64,000 nt of DNA. It comes from an uncultured Draconibacterium sp. (GTDB lineage: Bacteria > Bacteroidota > Bacteroidia > Bacteroidales > Prolixibacteraceae). Positions 34,338 through 42,363 of this stretch are shown here, in pieces. Made by a program: the position numbers and the translations under genes. A model generated the notes under the pieces. It saw only the letters and a program-made list of their open reading frames with translations. It was not told where the DNA came from and searched no databases. Numbering within the stretch: the first letter of the stretch is position 1; every line of letters starts with the position of its first letter. Location of the stretch: the NCBI RefSeq assembly GCF_963677575.1, contig NZ_OY782038.1, forward strand, positions 4,281,501 to 4,345,500, read 5' to 3'.

Positions 34338-35000
34338 TCAGTTGAACTTTTCAATTTCTTCTTTATCGAACTCGGTATTCAGCGTAAAATAAGTTCCATC
34401 CTGCGTTGTATGCATTTTTATAATGTCGATTATTACAAAGTTGCTCAGGATTTCTTCCGCCTTTTTGCGCGATAAACGTGCTTTTCGTATGAATTTAGAA
34501 AAGGTGATGGATTCATTGTTTCGTAAGTAGTCAATCAGAAAACGCTCGTCGTCGGAATAGCTAAAGTATACACCTTTCGTACTTTTTTCCTTTCGCCACA
34601 CTTCGATTTGAATTTTGTGGGCCAAAATATTTTCATCGGCTCTTCGTATGTAGGCCAGCCATTTTCCGTTTTCGTCTTTTGCAAAATGTGGCTTTTTATC
34701 ACTGGCTTCAATGCCGATCTCCAAAACGGTTTTTCCCTCAATTTGCCATTGCTTTGTAGTAAAATCAATTTGAGGGTTACTGTATATTTTTGCCGCAGCC
34801 TCAATCATATAAAACTCTTCGTCGCTGCTAATGCCGGCAATTTTACCATTGTCTTTTACGCCAATAAGCAAACGCCCGCCATCGGTATTGGCAAAGGCCA
34901 CGAGCGATTTGGCAATTTTTTTCGAGTCGTTAATACAAAACTTAAAATCCTGCTGCTGATGCTCTCCTTCTGCAATAAGTTTATAAATATAACTGCTCAT
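34338..35000 (-). CDS. AlbA_2/Schlafen-type ATP-binding domain protein
   Basis: 220 residues from the ATG at 35000 (MSSYIYKLIAEGEHQQQDFKF). A start at 35054 would overlap the preceding GNAT's end by 13 nt and add a Lys/Gln-rich leader. Residues 1-120 are the AlbA_2 (formerly AAA_4) domain: EHQQQDFKF, SLVAFANTDGGRLLIGVKDNG. A winged-helix-like C-terminus follows (SFSKFIRKARLSRKKAEEIL). Such proteins are putative transcription regulators or nucleic-acid binders, and eukaryotic Schlafen shares the domain. The exact role is unknown. Confidence 0.8.
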   Translation of the reverse strand: MSSYIYKLIAEGEHQQQDFKFCINDSKKIAKSLVAFANTDGGRLLIGVKDNGKIAGISSDEEFYMIEAAAKIYSNPQIDFTTKQWQIEGKTVLEIGIEASDKKPHFAKDENGKWLAYIRRADENILAHKIQIEVWRKEKSTKGVYFSYSDDERFLIDYLRNNESITFSKFIRKARLSRKKAEEILSNFVIIDIIKMHTTQDGTYFTLNTEFDKEEIEKFN

Positions 35001-35041
35001 GCCTTTCTGTTTTTTTTGAGCTTTTGAATCAATTCGGGTTG

Positions 35042-35488
35042 CTACTTCATCCATTCAAACGTAACATAGTGGTCTTGGTTCATTCCCATATTTTCGTAGG
35101 TTTTTTGTGCCGGCGTATTTGTTTTATCTGCGTACAGGCGAATTCCGTTAAGGTTGTCGTCTTTCATCACCATATCTTTAATGTGTGCGTACATCTTGCG
35201 GTAAACTCCTTTTCGTCTGAAAGCAGGCATTACATAAACCGATTGTATCCACAAAATTGTTCCGTTGCGCCAGTCGCTCCATTCAAAAGTGGTTAGCAGC
35301 GAACTTACAACTTGCCCGTTAATTTCGGCTACATAATAGTTGCCTTTGTTGCTGTCGTTTAAAACGGCTTCAACACCTAATTCAACGATAGGTTTGTGTA
35401 GTTCAATGCCCTCGGTTTCGTGTGCCATTGCCAACTGAAACTCTACCAGTGTTTTGTGATCTTTTTGAGTTGCTTGTCGTATTTTCAT
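35042..35488 (-). CDS. GNAT family N-acetyltransferase
   Basis: 148 residues from the ATG at 35488 (MKIRQATQKDHKTLVEF). The open frame continues to 35584 but the extension is not GNAT-like. The fold signature is clear: IQSVYVMPAFRRKGVYRKMY (acetyl-CoA loop R-R-K-G-V) and NTPAQKTYENMGM near the end. The Schlafen-type gene follows on the same strand, and the two may share a transcript. Substrate unknown. Confidence 0.83.
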   Translation of the reverse strand: MKIRQATQKDHKTLVEFQLAMAHETEGIELHKPIVELGVEAVLNDSNKGNYYVAEINGQVVSSLLTTFEWSDWRNGTILWIQSVYVMPAFRRKGVYRKMYAHIKDMVMKDDNLNGIRLYADKTNTPAQKTYENMGMNQDHYVTFEWMK

Positions 35489-35627
35489 CTTAAAAATTGT
35501 GTTCTCAGCGAAAGTAATAATTCCCCGGAAATCATTAAATTCCGCCAAAAGTTTTTCTATGAAACGAACATGAATTTTCCTCATTCTAAATTCACAAAAA
35601 AGAATGATTAAAATTTATGTGAGTTCC

Positions 35628-35664
35628 TGAATGACTTCTCCGCCAGCTGGCGGATGAACATTCA
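35628..35664. repeat. Nested palindrome CCGCCAGCTGGCGG within TGAATG/CATTCA arms
   Basis: A perfect 14-bp palindrome at 35640-35653, framed by TGAATG (35628-35633) and CATTCA (35659-35664). It lies between the divergent GNAT and YjjX-like genes, 23 nt before the ATG of the latter. It could be an operator or a dispersed repeat. Confidence 0.4.
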
Positions 35665-35686
35665 GAAATCAAAAAATTTTAAACAG

Positions 35687-36205
35687 ATGAAAATAGTTGT
35701 AGCCTCAAAAAATCCGGTTAAGATAAATGCTACAGAATCAGGATTTAGTACCTATTTTGATGTTGTTGAAGTGCAAGGTGTTTCTGTTGAATCGGGCGTT
35801 TCGGATCAGCCTAAAAGCGATGAGGAAACATTAAAAGGGGCGTTAAACCGTGTGGGAAATGCCCGAAATGAATTTCGAGATGCCGATTTTTGGGTGGGTA
35901 TTGAAGGGGGACTTTCAATGAATAGCTTGGAGATTGAAGCTTTTGCCTGGATCGTTATCACATCGGGAGAGAAAACCGGTAAGGCGCGCACCACAAGTTT
36001 TCAGTTGCCGGTTAAGGTGGCCGAATTAATTGCCGAAGGTTATGAGTTGGGGCATGCCAACGATATTTTGTTTAAACAGGAAAACTCAAAACAAAAAACC
36101 GGTGCAGTGGGGCTTTTAACGGGGAATAAAATTAACCGGACTGCCCTTTATAAGCAGGCAGTGCAGCTGGCATTGGTGCCATTTTTAAACCCCGATTTAT
36201 ATTAA
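35687..36205 (+). CDS. Inosine/xanthosine triphosphatase (YjjX/DUF84 family)
   Basis: 172 residues from the ATG at 35687 (MKIVVASKNPVKINAT); the frame extends 11 codons upstream through the nested palindrome, which argues against that start. Motifs: ASKNPVK at the N-terminus, SGVSDQPKSDEETLKGALNR, and FWVGIEGGL with the catalytic Glu region. It hydrolyses non-canonical ITP and XTP to protect nucleic acids. Its last 4 nt overlap the end of the convergent NifX-like gene. Confidence 0.85.
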   Translation: MKIVVASKNPVKINATESGFSTYFDVVEVQGVSVESGVSDQPKSDEETLKGALNRVGNARNEFRDADFWVGIEGGLSMNSLEIEAFAWIVITSGEKTGKARTTSFQLPVKVAELIAEGYELGHANDILFKQENSKQKTGAVGLLTGNKINRTALYKQAVQLALVPFLNPDLY

Positions 36206-36522
36206 CTGCCTATCCGGTCCATTATTTCGTCAACGCGGATACGCTCTTCGTGTAAAAGCACCAGTTGTAGCTTTTCTTTTTCAAGACGCTCGCTAACCAT
36301 TGGTCCAACTTCGCCCGTTACAATCGTGGTAACTCCCTGTTCTTTTAAGAAATCAACTAATTTAATTCCACTGTGCTTTTCATTTATAAACCGATTCTCT
36401 TCAATAGAGTATTGGTTTTTTTCAACATCGAACAGTACAATGTTCTCACATTTACCAAAACGAAGGTCGAGAAACGACTTTTCTGTTTTGCCCGAGGATG
36501 TAATCGCAAATATTTTACTCAT
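36202..36522 (-). CDS. NifX/NifB-like (dinitrogenase Fe-Mo cofactor domain) protein
   Basis: 106 residues with the small alpha/beta fold of the NifX/NafY/NifB C-terminal family: SLDLRFGKCENIVLFD-like start (FLDLRFGKCENIV), KLVDFLKEQGVTTIVTGEVGP in the centre. No nif genes are nearby, so a nitrogenase role is not indicated. Stand-alone members are widespread in anaerobes and may bind metal clusters. It lies 47 nt after the carboxymuconolactone decarboxylase-like gene on the same strand. Confidence 0.75.
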   Translation of the reverse strand: MSKIFAITSSGKTEKSFLDLRFGKCENIVLFDVEKNQYSIEENRFINEKHSGIKLVDFLKEQGVTTIVTGEVGPMVSERLEKEKLQLVLLHEERIRVDEIMDRIGS

Positions 36523-36569
36523 AATATCTCTTTTTAGATTTTAATAATAACAATTATATCCCAAAATGT

Positions 36570-36923
36570 TTAATCTTTTTTTAATTTGTTCAGTTCTTCC
36601 CAGTATTCAATGGCTCTTCGTGTGTGCGGAATACAAATGGTTCCGCCTACTACGTTGGCCACACTAAATACCTCAAAAACTTCGTCGCTGGTAACATTCA
36701 GTTCGTGACATTTCTCCAGGTGATATTTTACACAGTCGTCGCAACGCAGCACCAGCGAAGTTGCCAGCCCCAGCATTTCTTTTACATTGGTACCCAATGC
36801 CCCTTCTTTATAGGTTAACGTGTCGAGACTAAAAATGCGCTTCATCACTTTGTTGCCCGAAGCCAGTATTTTCTCATTCATCTTTGCCCGGTAGCTGCCA
36901 AATTCTTCCACTAAATTTTCCAT
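36570..36923 (-). CDS. Carboxymuconolactone decarboxylase-like (AhpD-type) protein
   Basis: 117 residues, all-helical CMD domain. The AhpD-type active-site pair CDDCVKYHLEKC is visible in the middle (C-x-x-C plus His), and EVFEVFSVANVVGGTICIPHT follows. Proteins with this motif are often alkylhydroperoxidase-like thiol enzymes. It is possibly co-transcribed with the NifX-like gene. Confidence 0.83.
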   Translation of the reverse strand: MENLVEEFGSYRAKMNEKILASGNKVMKRIFSLDTLTYKEGALGTNVKEMLGLATSLVLRCDDCVKYHLEKCHELNVTSDEVFEVFSVANVVGGTICIPHTRRAIEYWEELNKLKKD

Positions 36924-37069
36924 AACTTCATTACTATTATTGTGATGGCAAAGTTAGATTAAGTTTTAGATTCTGAAAAAGTCAATAAAAAATATCAACA
37001 GGCCGACGCTATGTTTTGCCCCTCTCATATTACTTATAGATTAAGGCAATGTTATGTGGATAAAAACCG

Positions 37070-37101
37070 TTCGTGTTTTATATGTTTTTAAATTATATTT
37101 G
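37070..37101 (+). promoter_or_regulatory. Candidate promoter of the SPOR-domain gene
   Basis: TTCG (37070-37073), a 20-nt spacer, and TATATTTG (37094-37101), a good match to the Bacteroidota TTTG-N19-TAnnTTTG promoter. It lies 22 nt before the ATG at 37124 and supports that start over the in-frame one at 37073. Confidence 0.5.
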
Positions 37102-37123
37102 CGCACTCAATAAAAAAGGAATA

Positions 37124-37588
37124 ATGAGGACTTTTTTGCTGGTTTTAGTTGGTCTGTTGGCCACAAATTTCTCGTTCGCCCAAGTTGATCTTTCTGAAGA
37201 AATGGCTGTTGATACAAGTAGCATTGCCATTTTGGGACGACTGGATGTGAATAGAGATGCGCGGCTCGACAAAATGCTAAAATGGCATATTGAAAAGAAC
37301 CAAAAAAGAGAGGGGATGGATGGATACAGGGTTGAGATCTTTTTTAGTTCGAGTTTGGACGCTAAAGAACAAGCCCTTAACCTAAAGACTGAATTTCTGA
37401 CAAACTACCCGGATTTTCCCGTTCATATAAAATTTATTGCACCGAACTTTCGGGTTCGTGTAGGCGATTTTAGAACGAAAAACGAGGCTCTGAAATTGTA
37501 CAAGCAAGTTCAAAAAGATTATCCTGCAGCTTTTATTGTTCCTGATGTAATCGAATTTCCATTGTTGAAACAAAATCAGTATGAGTGA
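37124..37588 (+). CDS. SPOR-domain protein, exported
   Basis: 154 residues from the ATG at 37124. A signal peptide (MRTFLLVLVGLLATNFSFAQ) leads, then a short linker, then a SPOR-like domain (about 75-150): YRVEIFFSSSLDAKEQALNL and FRVRVGDFRTKNEALKLYKQ with a second half after it. SPOR domains bind denuded glycan strands of septal peptidoglycan, but they also occur outside division. The stop overlaps the start of the PurF-like gene by 8 nt, so they are translated from one mRNA. Confidence 0.82.
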   Translation: MRTFLLVLVGLLATNFSFAQVDLSEEMAVDTSSIAILGRLDVNRDARLDKMLKWHIEKNQKREGMDGYRVEIFFSSSLDAKEQALNLKTEFLTNYPDFPVHIKFIAPNFRVRVGDFRTKNEALKLYKQVQKDYPAAFIVPDVIEFPLLKQNQYE

Positions 37589-39479
37589 CCAGATTAAACA
37601 CGAGTGTGGCATTGCTTTAATTCGTTTGTTAAAACCGCTTTCTTACTACCATAAAAAGTATGGTACCTGGAAGTACGGATTGAACAAGTTGTACCTTTTA
37701 ATGGAAAAACAGCACAACCGCGGACAGGACGGCGCCGGAATTTGCTGTGTGAAATCAGAACTCGATCCGGGAAATCCGTACATCAGTCGGTTCCGCTCGG
37801 TTGAGCCAAATCCAATAAAAGATGTTTTTGATAAGGTGAACAAACCTTTGAAAAAAGCAAAACGCAACAACTTCGATATCAACGACCCGGAATGGGCCGA
37901 AAACAATTTCCCATTTGCCGGAACGCTTTACCTGGGGCACTTGCGCTACGGTACATTCGGTAAAAACAGCATTGATTTTACGCACCCGGTGATGCGCCAG
38001 AACAACTGGAAGTCGCGTAACCTGGTGTTGGCAGGGAACTTTAACCTTACCAATACCGACGAGCTATTTAATGTACTGCTTAATTTGGGGCAGCACCCAA
38101 AAGCTTATACCGATACCGTAACTGCACTCGAAAAAGTGGGACATTTCCTTGATGAGGAAAATCAGCTGCTTTTCAGGAAATATAAAAACGAAGGCTACGA
38201 TAATAACGAGATTTCGCCGTTGATTGAGCAAAACCTCGATATTCAGAATATTCTGGAACGTGCTTCGAAAGACTGGGATGGTGGTTATGCCATGGCCGGT
38301 TTGGTTGGGCACGGCGATGCATTTGTGGTTCGCGATCCGTGGGGAATTCGCCCGGCACATTATTATGCCGACGATGAAATTGTGGTGGTAGCTTCAGAGC
38401 GCCCCGTAATTCAAACGGTAATGAATCTGGGAGAAGGCGAAGTGCAGGAAATTGGACCTGGCGAAGGACTGATTATTAAAAAGAACGGAAAGGTTTCGAG
38501 AGAGATGATCCGTGTGCCGCATAAACGCAAATCGTGTTCGTTCGAGCGCATTTATTTCTCGCGAGGTAGCGACAAAGCGATTTACCAGGAACGAAAACAG
38601 CTCGGGCGTTTGTTAACTCCGATTGTTTTGGAGGCTGTTGATTACGATTACGAAAATACGGTATTCTCGTATATTCCGAATACTGCAGAAACTGCTTTTT
38701 ACGGTTTGGTTGATGGAGTTCGTCATCACCTGGTAGATTGGAAGATCGAACAGATTCAGCAAAAAAATGGCTCATTAACAGACAAGGATATCAAACGAAT
38801 TTTGTCGTTTGAACCACGGGTTGAGAAAATTGCCATTAAAGACGTGAAGCTGCGAACTTTCATTGCCGACGATGCAAGTCGTGATGATTTGGTGGCTCAC
38901 GTTTACGATGTTACTTACGGCGTTATTCAGAAAGATAAAGATACGTTGGTAATTATCGACGACTCGATTGTGCGTGGTACAACACTGAAGAAGAGTATCC
39001 TGAAAATACTCGACCGACTGAAACCAAAAAAGATCATTGTTGTTTCGTCGGCACCGCAAATTCGTTATCCTGATTGTTACGGAATCGACATGGCGCGTTT
39101 GGATAAATTTATTGCATTTAGCGCGGCCATCGAGTTGTTGAAAGATCATGGCAAAGAGTCGCTGATTCAACAGGTTTATAAAAAATGTAAAGAGCAGGAG
39201 AATTTACCAAAAGAAGAAATGGTAAACTACGTGCGCGAAATTTACAAGCCATTTACAGCCGAGCAGGTTTCTGCAAAAATTGCAGAATTGCTGAAGCCGG
39301 AAGATTGTAATGCTGAGATTGAGATTGTTTATCAATCGATCGAAAACCTGCACAAAGCTTGTCCGAATGATTTGGGCGACTGGTACTTTACCGGTAATTA
39401 CCCAACTCCGGGTGGAAACCGTGTGGTTAACGGATCGTTTATCAATTACATTGAAGGAAAAGATGCCAGAGCCTACTAG
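37581..39479 (+). CDS. PurF-like amidophosphoribosyltransferase, long form (632 aa)
   Basis: 632 residues: an N-terminal class-II glutamine amidotransferase domain starting HECGIALIRL (Cys9 would become the N-terminal nucleophile after removal of a short propeptide), with HNRGQDGAGI and GHLRYGTFG. A phosphoribosyltransferase domain has the PRPP motif VIIDDSIVRGTT. Ordinary PurF is about 460-510 residues; the extra length is inserted between and after the domains. Many Bacteroidota carry this long form beside normal PurF. It may be a purine-synthesis paralogue with another acceptor. It overlaps the SPOR gene by 8 nt. Confidence 0.78.
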   Translation: MSDQIKHECGIALIRLLKPLSYYHKKYGTWKYGLNKLYLLMEKQHNRGQDGAGICCVKSELDPGNPYISRFRSVEPNPIKDVFDKVNKPLKKAKRNNFDINDPEWAENNFPFAGTLYLGHLRYGTFGKNSIDFTHPVMRQNNWKSRNLVLAGNFNLTNTDELFNVLLNLGQHPKAYTDTVTALEKVGHFLDEENQLLFRKYKNEGYDNNEISPLIEQNLDIQNILERASKDWDGGYAMAGLVGHGDAFVVRDPWGIRPAHYYADDEIVVVASERPVIQTVMNLGEGEVQEIGPGEGLIIKKNGKVSREMIRVPHKRKSCSFERIYFSRGSDKAIYQERKQLGRLLTPIVLEAVDYDYENTVFSYIPNTAETAFYGLVDGVRHHLVDWKIEQIQQKNGSLTDKDIKRILSFEPRVEKIAIKDVKLRTFIADDASRDDLVAHVYDVTYGVIQKDKDTLVIIDDSIVRGTTLKKSILKILDRLKPKKIIVVSSAPQIRYPDCYGIDMARLDKFIAFSAAIELLKDHGKESLIQQVYKKCKEQENLPKEEMVNYVREIYKPFTAEQVSAKIAELLKPEDCNAEIEIVYQSIENLHKACPNDLGDWYFTGNYPTPGGNRVVNGSFINYIEGKDARAY

Positions 39480-39500
39480 TTCTGGATTAAGGAATAAAAA

Positions 39501-39535
39501 AATGGCCCGATACTAATTTTTAGTATTGGGCCATT
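39501..39535. terminator. Bidirectional rho-independent terminator
   Basis: AATGGCCCGATACTA and TAGTATTGGGCCATT pair over 15 bp (one G-T) with a TTTTT side to the right and an A run to the left. It sits between convergent genes and can end both. Confidence 0.9.
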
Positions 39536-39556
39536 TTTATTTTGGTAAACAATATT

Positions 39557-40516
39557 TTATTCAACCGTTGGCCATTCATCGTCTTCCTTTCCTTTGATGT
39601 AAGTTTCAATGTGGCGGTCAACTTTAACCTCGTAAATATCTTTAATCGTTAAAATGATTCCGGTTTCAAGTACGTTTCCAAACACCTCGTTCTTAATGGT
39701 TCCAAAAGTTTTCATCGATGGTGAAAGGTTCATGTATGCATTCACCAGCGGAGGAATATTTTCGCCGTAATTTCTAACGTTTTGTACCAGAATTTTATAG
39801 TCATCCTTGTATTCCGGGCCAACAAAAAGTTTTTTCATGGCATCCATGTCGATGTTGAATTCAACAGGATCTAGCGGGTATACAAGATTTTCCTTGTCGC
39901 GGAAATATTTTTTAAAGAAATATTGTATCAGGTTACGGGCTTCGTCATGAAAATGCTCGTACATCGTAATTTTTCCAAAGAAATATTTTACCTCAGGATG
40001 GTCAACGGTAAGTGCTCCCAATCCATCCCAAAGATTGTCGAGTGCAAAAAGTGCTTTGGCTCCTGCTTTGCTCGATTGGTAAGCAGGTTGAACAAACGAA
40101 CGACCCAGCTCCAGCGTGTAGGGCAGGTAGTTCTCTTCAAATTCTTTCGAAAAGTGGAAAACCCGTGAAGTCGCCAGTTTAATATTGCCTTCGTCGTCGC
40201 GAGGCGCATCGGCACACAATACGTAACGGTAACCACCCAGAATCTCTTTCGCATCCGGATCCCAAACAATCAACTGTTTGTATGGGTTTTTTGCTGTGTC
40301 GTAGGCGTCGATGTCGGTTTCTTTACCGGTACCACCTCCGGCATCCCTGAATGTGATTTCCCTTAAGCGCCCCAGCTCGTGCATAATTGCAGGCGAGTCG
40401 TGTGCTGTTACAATATATATTTCGTTGCCACCTTTGTTGGTTCTGCGAAGTAATTTTTCGGGCGTCAGCTCGGCATAAATTTCTTCTCTTGCTATAGGTG
40501 CTATTATGTCCTTCAT
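39557..40516 (-). CDS. glsB: GlsB-like glycine N-acyltransferase (GNAT, OlsB-related)
   Basis: 319 residues of the OlsB/hemolysin-like GNAT family: LREITFRDAGGGTGKETDIDAYD, then LELGRSFVQPAYQSSKAGAKALFAL (acyl-CoA or acyl-ACP binding). In Bacteroides thetaiotaomicron a protein of this type, GlsB, adds a 3-hydroxy fatty acid to glycine in the first step of glycine-lipid synthesis, with GlsA encoded next to it. Here the neighbour at 40684-41535 is a GlsA-like O-acyltransferase, which supports this call over an ornithine lipid OlsB. Substrate choice is inferred from context. Confidence 0.72.
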   Translation of the reverse strand: MKDIIAPIAREEIYAELTPEKLLRRTNKGGNEIYIVTAHDSPAIMHELGRLREITFRDAGGGTGKETDIDAYDTAKNPYKQLIVWDPDAKEILGGYRYVLCADAPRDDEGNIKLATSRVFHFSKEFEENYLPYTLELGRSFVQPAYQSSKAGAKALFALDNLWDGLGALTVDHPEVKYFFGKITMYEHFHDEARNLIQYFFKKYFRDKENLVYPLDPVEFNIDMDAMKKLFVGPEYKDDYKILVQNVRNYGENIPPLVNAYMNLSPSMKTFGTIKNEVFGNVLETGIILTIKDIYEVKVDRHIETYIKGKEDDEWPTVE

Positions 40517-40683
40517 TTAAATCTTTTTATCTGTCTGTGTCCCCAAACTCTCGAAACATGTTGTGTAGACATGTGTCTTTTTGACATTACGCTAATTCTA
40601 TTTACTTGTTTCGAGCTCCCTTTCTTTTGAAAATTGGAATACAAAATTAAAAAAATCACGTGAATGCGGTTCGATAATACAGT

Positions 40684-41535
40684 TTAATTTACTGAACCAG
40701 AACTTTCTTTTAGTTTATAAACTTTTTCTTTAACCCACTCAGCCCACTCCTGGTGCGTTTTTGTGCTATCGAAAGTGGTATATGAAATAGGTTTCCCAAA
40801 ATAAAGATGAACGTCGGTATTCTGGTGTTTCATTGTCTCGTCGGGAAGAAAAAACATTTCGAGGTTCCATTTTATTCTGAAAAACTTCCGCAATTTAGCG
40901 GAGAGGTAAAACCGGTTCGAATTTCGGCCGCTGATAAAAACAGGAATTACATCGCGTTTGTGTTTTATCGATTTGCTGATAAAGTGTTTTTTCCATTCCA
41001 AATCCATAATCTGTCCCTTAATTTTTCGTGATGCCAGTCCTGACGGAAAAATTAAAATCTGATCATCTGAATTGTAACATTCCGAAAGCTTTTTCGCAGC
41101 TTTTCGCGCATGTCCTCCGTGTTTGTTTACCGGCACAAAAACCGGGCTTAACTGTGGAATATTCAGTAAAATATCGTTGGCTAAAAACTTAAAAGAGCCC
41201 AAATGTTCTTCTACATTTTTCATGAGTAACATGCCATCGAAACCGCCCAGCGGATGGTTGCTGGCGAAAATGTAACGGCCTGATTTAGGTATGTTTTCGC
41301 TGTTATGAACGAATTCACGAACATTGAATTCTTTTACAACTTTTTTTACAAATTCAATTCCCTCAAGGTGTCCGTACCTTTCATTTAAAGAATTCACTAT
41401 GTCAATATGCAGAATATTGTTAAGATAACGATACACAAATCCCGGGATGAGTTTTGCCAGCCCAGGACTTTTGGCGGCAAATACCTCCCTGATCCGAATT
41501 GGCTTGTAGCTTTTTGTGCTATTCTCTGTAGTCAT
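40684..41535 (-). CDS. glsA: GlsA-like O-acyltransferase (PlsC superfamily)
   Basis: 283 residues with the acyltransferase motif SNHPLGGFDGML (HX4D), then FPSGLASRK in the place of FPEG. A helical N-terminus (residues 1-85) precedes the catalytic part. It is transcribed toward glsB with a 167-nt gap between them, in the order glsA then glsB on the minus strand. In the B. theta pathway GlsA adds a second fatty acid to N-acylglycine to make the diacylated glycine lipid. No membrane helix is clear, so it would be peripheral to the inner membrane. Confidence 0.72.
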   Translation of the reverse strand: MTTENSTKSYKPIRIREVFAAKSPGLAKLIPGFVYRYLNNILHIDIVNSLNERYGHLEGIEFVKKVVKEFNVREFVHNSENIPKSGRYIFASNHPLGGFDGMLLMKNVEEHLGSFKFLANDILLNIPQLSPVFVPVNKHGGHARKAAKKLSECYNSDDQILIFPSGLASRKIKGQIMDLEWKKHFISKSIKHKRDVIPVFISGRNSNRFYLSAKLRKFFRIKWNLEMFFLPDETMKHQNTDVHLYFGKPISYTTFDSTKTHQEWAEWVKEKVYKLKESSGSVN

Positions 41536-41832
41536 TTCTGGTTTATTTGCAGCGGCAATTAACTAAAAATTGCTTAATCTGAAAAATGCGATTATTCTGA
41601 TCTTTTCTCTATTTGTCTCCAATACTCACTTCCTTGGTTGTCTGGTTTTCTGTTTTGCCGATCGGTAGATGAAATAATTCTTTACAAAAGCGAGTTATTA
41701 ACGATGTGTTGATTGTATTTGTCTGTTTTTAAGATGTTGTTAATCAGTGTTGAAATATGGCTTATTAACAGAAATAAACAGGTTTTAAACATTTTGCAAT
41801 TGGTTTATTAACAGAAAGTGTAAAATGCGAGG

Positions 41833-41868
41833 TGGAATGAAATGGAATAATATGGCATAGAATGGAAT
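41833..41868 (+). promoter_or_regulatory. Candidate MraZ operator: four TGGAAT-like hexamers at exact 10-bp period
   Basis: TGGAAT at 41833 and 41843, TGGCAT at 41853 and TGGAAT at 41863, each starting 10 bp after the last, 44 nt before the mraZ ATG. MraZ of E. coli binds tandem TGGGN boxes separated by 5 nt (10-bp period), and mycoplasma MraZ a similar array. The match in period, position and TGG core supports an operator for autoregulation of the dcw operon. A TACACTTG at 41882-41889 is a weak -7 candidate just downstream. The rest of the 376-bp gap (41536-41911) shows nothing else. Confidence 0.65.
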
Positions 41869-41911
41869 AAAATTGTATTTTTACACTTGATAAAAAGACT
41901 TTTAGGATTTT

Positions 41912-42358
41912 ATGGCATTTTTTGCAGGAACATATCAGGCAACCATCGACGACAAAGGGCGGGTGGTTCTTCCGTCGGCTTTTAAGAAGGCGATGGGTGA
42001 AGATATTCCTGATCAGGTTGTTCTGGAGAAGAACCGGCTGGGGAAATGCTTGGATATTCATCCGATGGAAGTGTGGCAGGAGAAAGTGGAGAAGTTTCAG
42101 GCGAAAGTACGCGCCAGTACCAACCCTGCACATTTTGCAGCTCTGCGTCAGTATTTCCGGAATTTTGCTCCGGTAAGCCTTGCCGCAAACGGTCGGATAA
42201 ATATTCCTGATGAATATTTAAAGTATGCGAACCTGGAGGGCAAGGTGACATTCCTGGGAATGGGTGCCTCTATTAGCCTGAGCAACGAAATCGTGGCGGA
42301 AGCCGATGATATATCTGATGATGCTTATCTGGACATGTTGAGAGAATTTGATCTGTAG
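41912..42358 (+). CDS. mraZ: Transcriptional regulator MraZ
   Basis: 148 residues with two SpoVT/AbrB-like swapped-hairpin halves: DDKGRVVLPSAFKKAM and ANGRINIPDEYLKYA, the usual tandem repeat. MraZ represses the dcw cluster by binding repeats before its own gene, and here a candidate array is seen 44 nt upstream. First gene of the operon; rsmH starts 5 nt after its stop. Confidence 0.95.
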   Translation: MAFFAGTYQATIDDKGRVVLPSAFKKAMGEDIPDQVVLEKNRLGKCLDIHPMEVWQEKVEKFQAKVRASTNPAHFAALRQYFRNFAPVSLAANGRINIPDEYLKYANLEGKVTFLGMGASISLSNEIVAEADDISDDAYLDMLREFDL

Positions 42359-42363
42359 GGAAG

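Noticed and set aside
23573..35488. A GNAT toxin or toxin-antitoxin interpretation for the three GNAT genes
   Set aside because: None is paired with a small RHH-type antitoxin gene; they look like ordinary small-molecule acetyltransferases.
36202..36522. A nitrogen-fixation locus
   Set aside because: The NifX-like domain stands alone, without nifHDK or other nif genes in the window.
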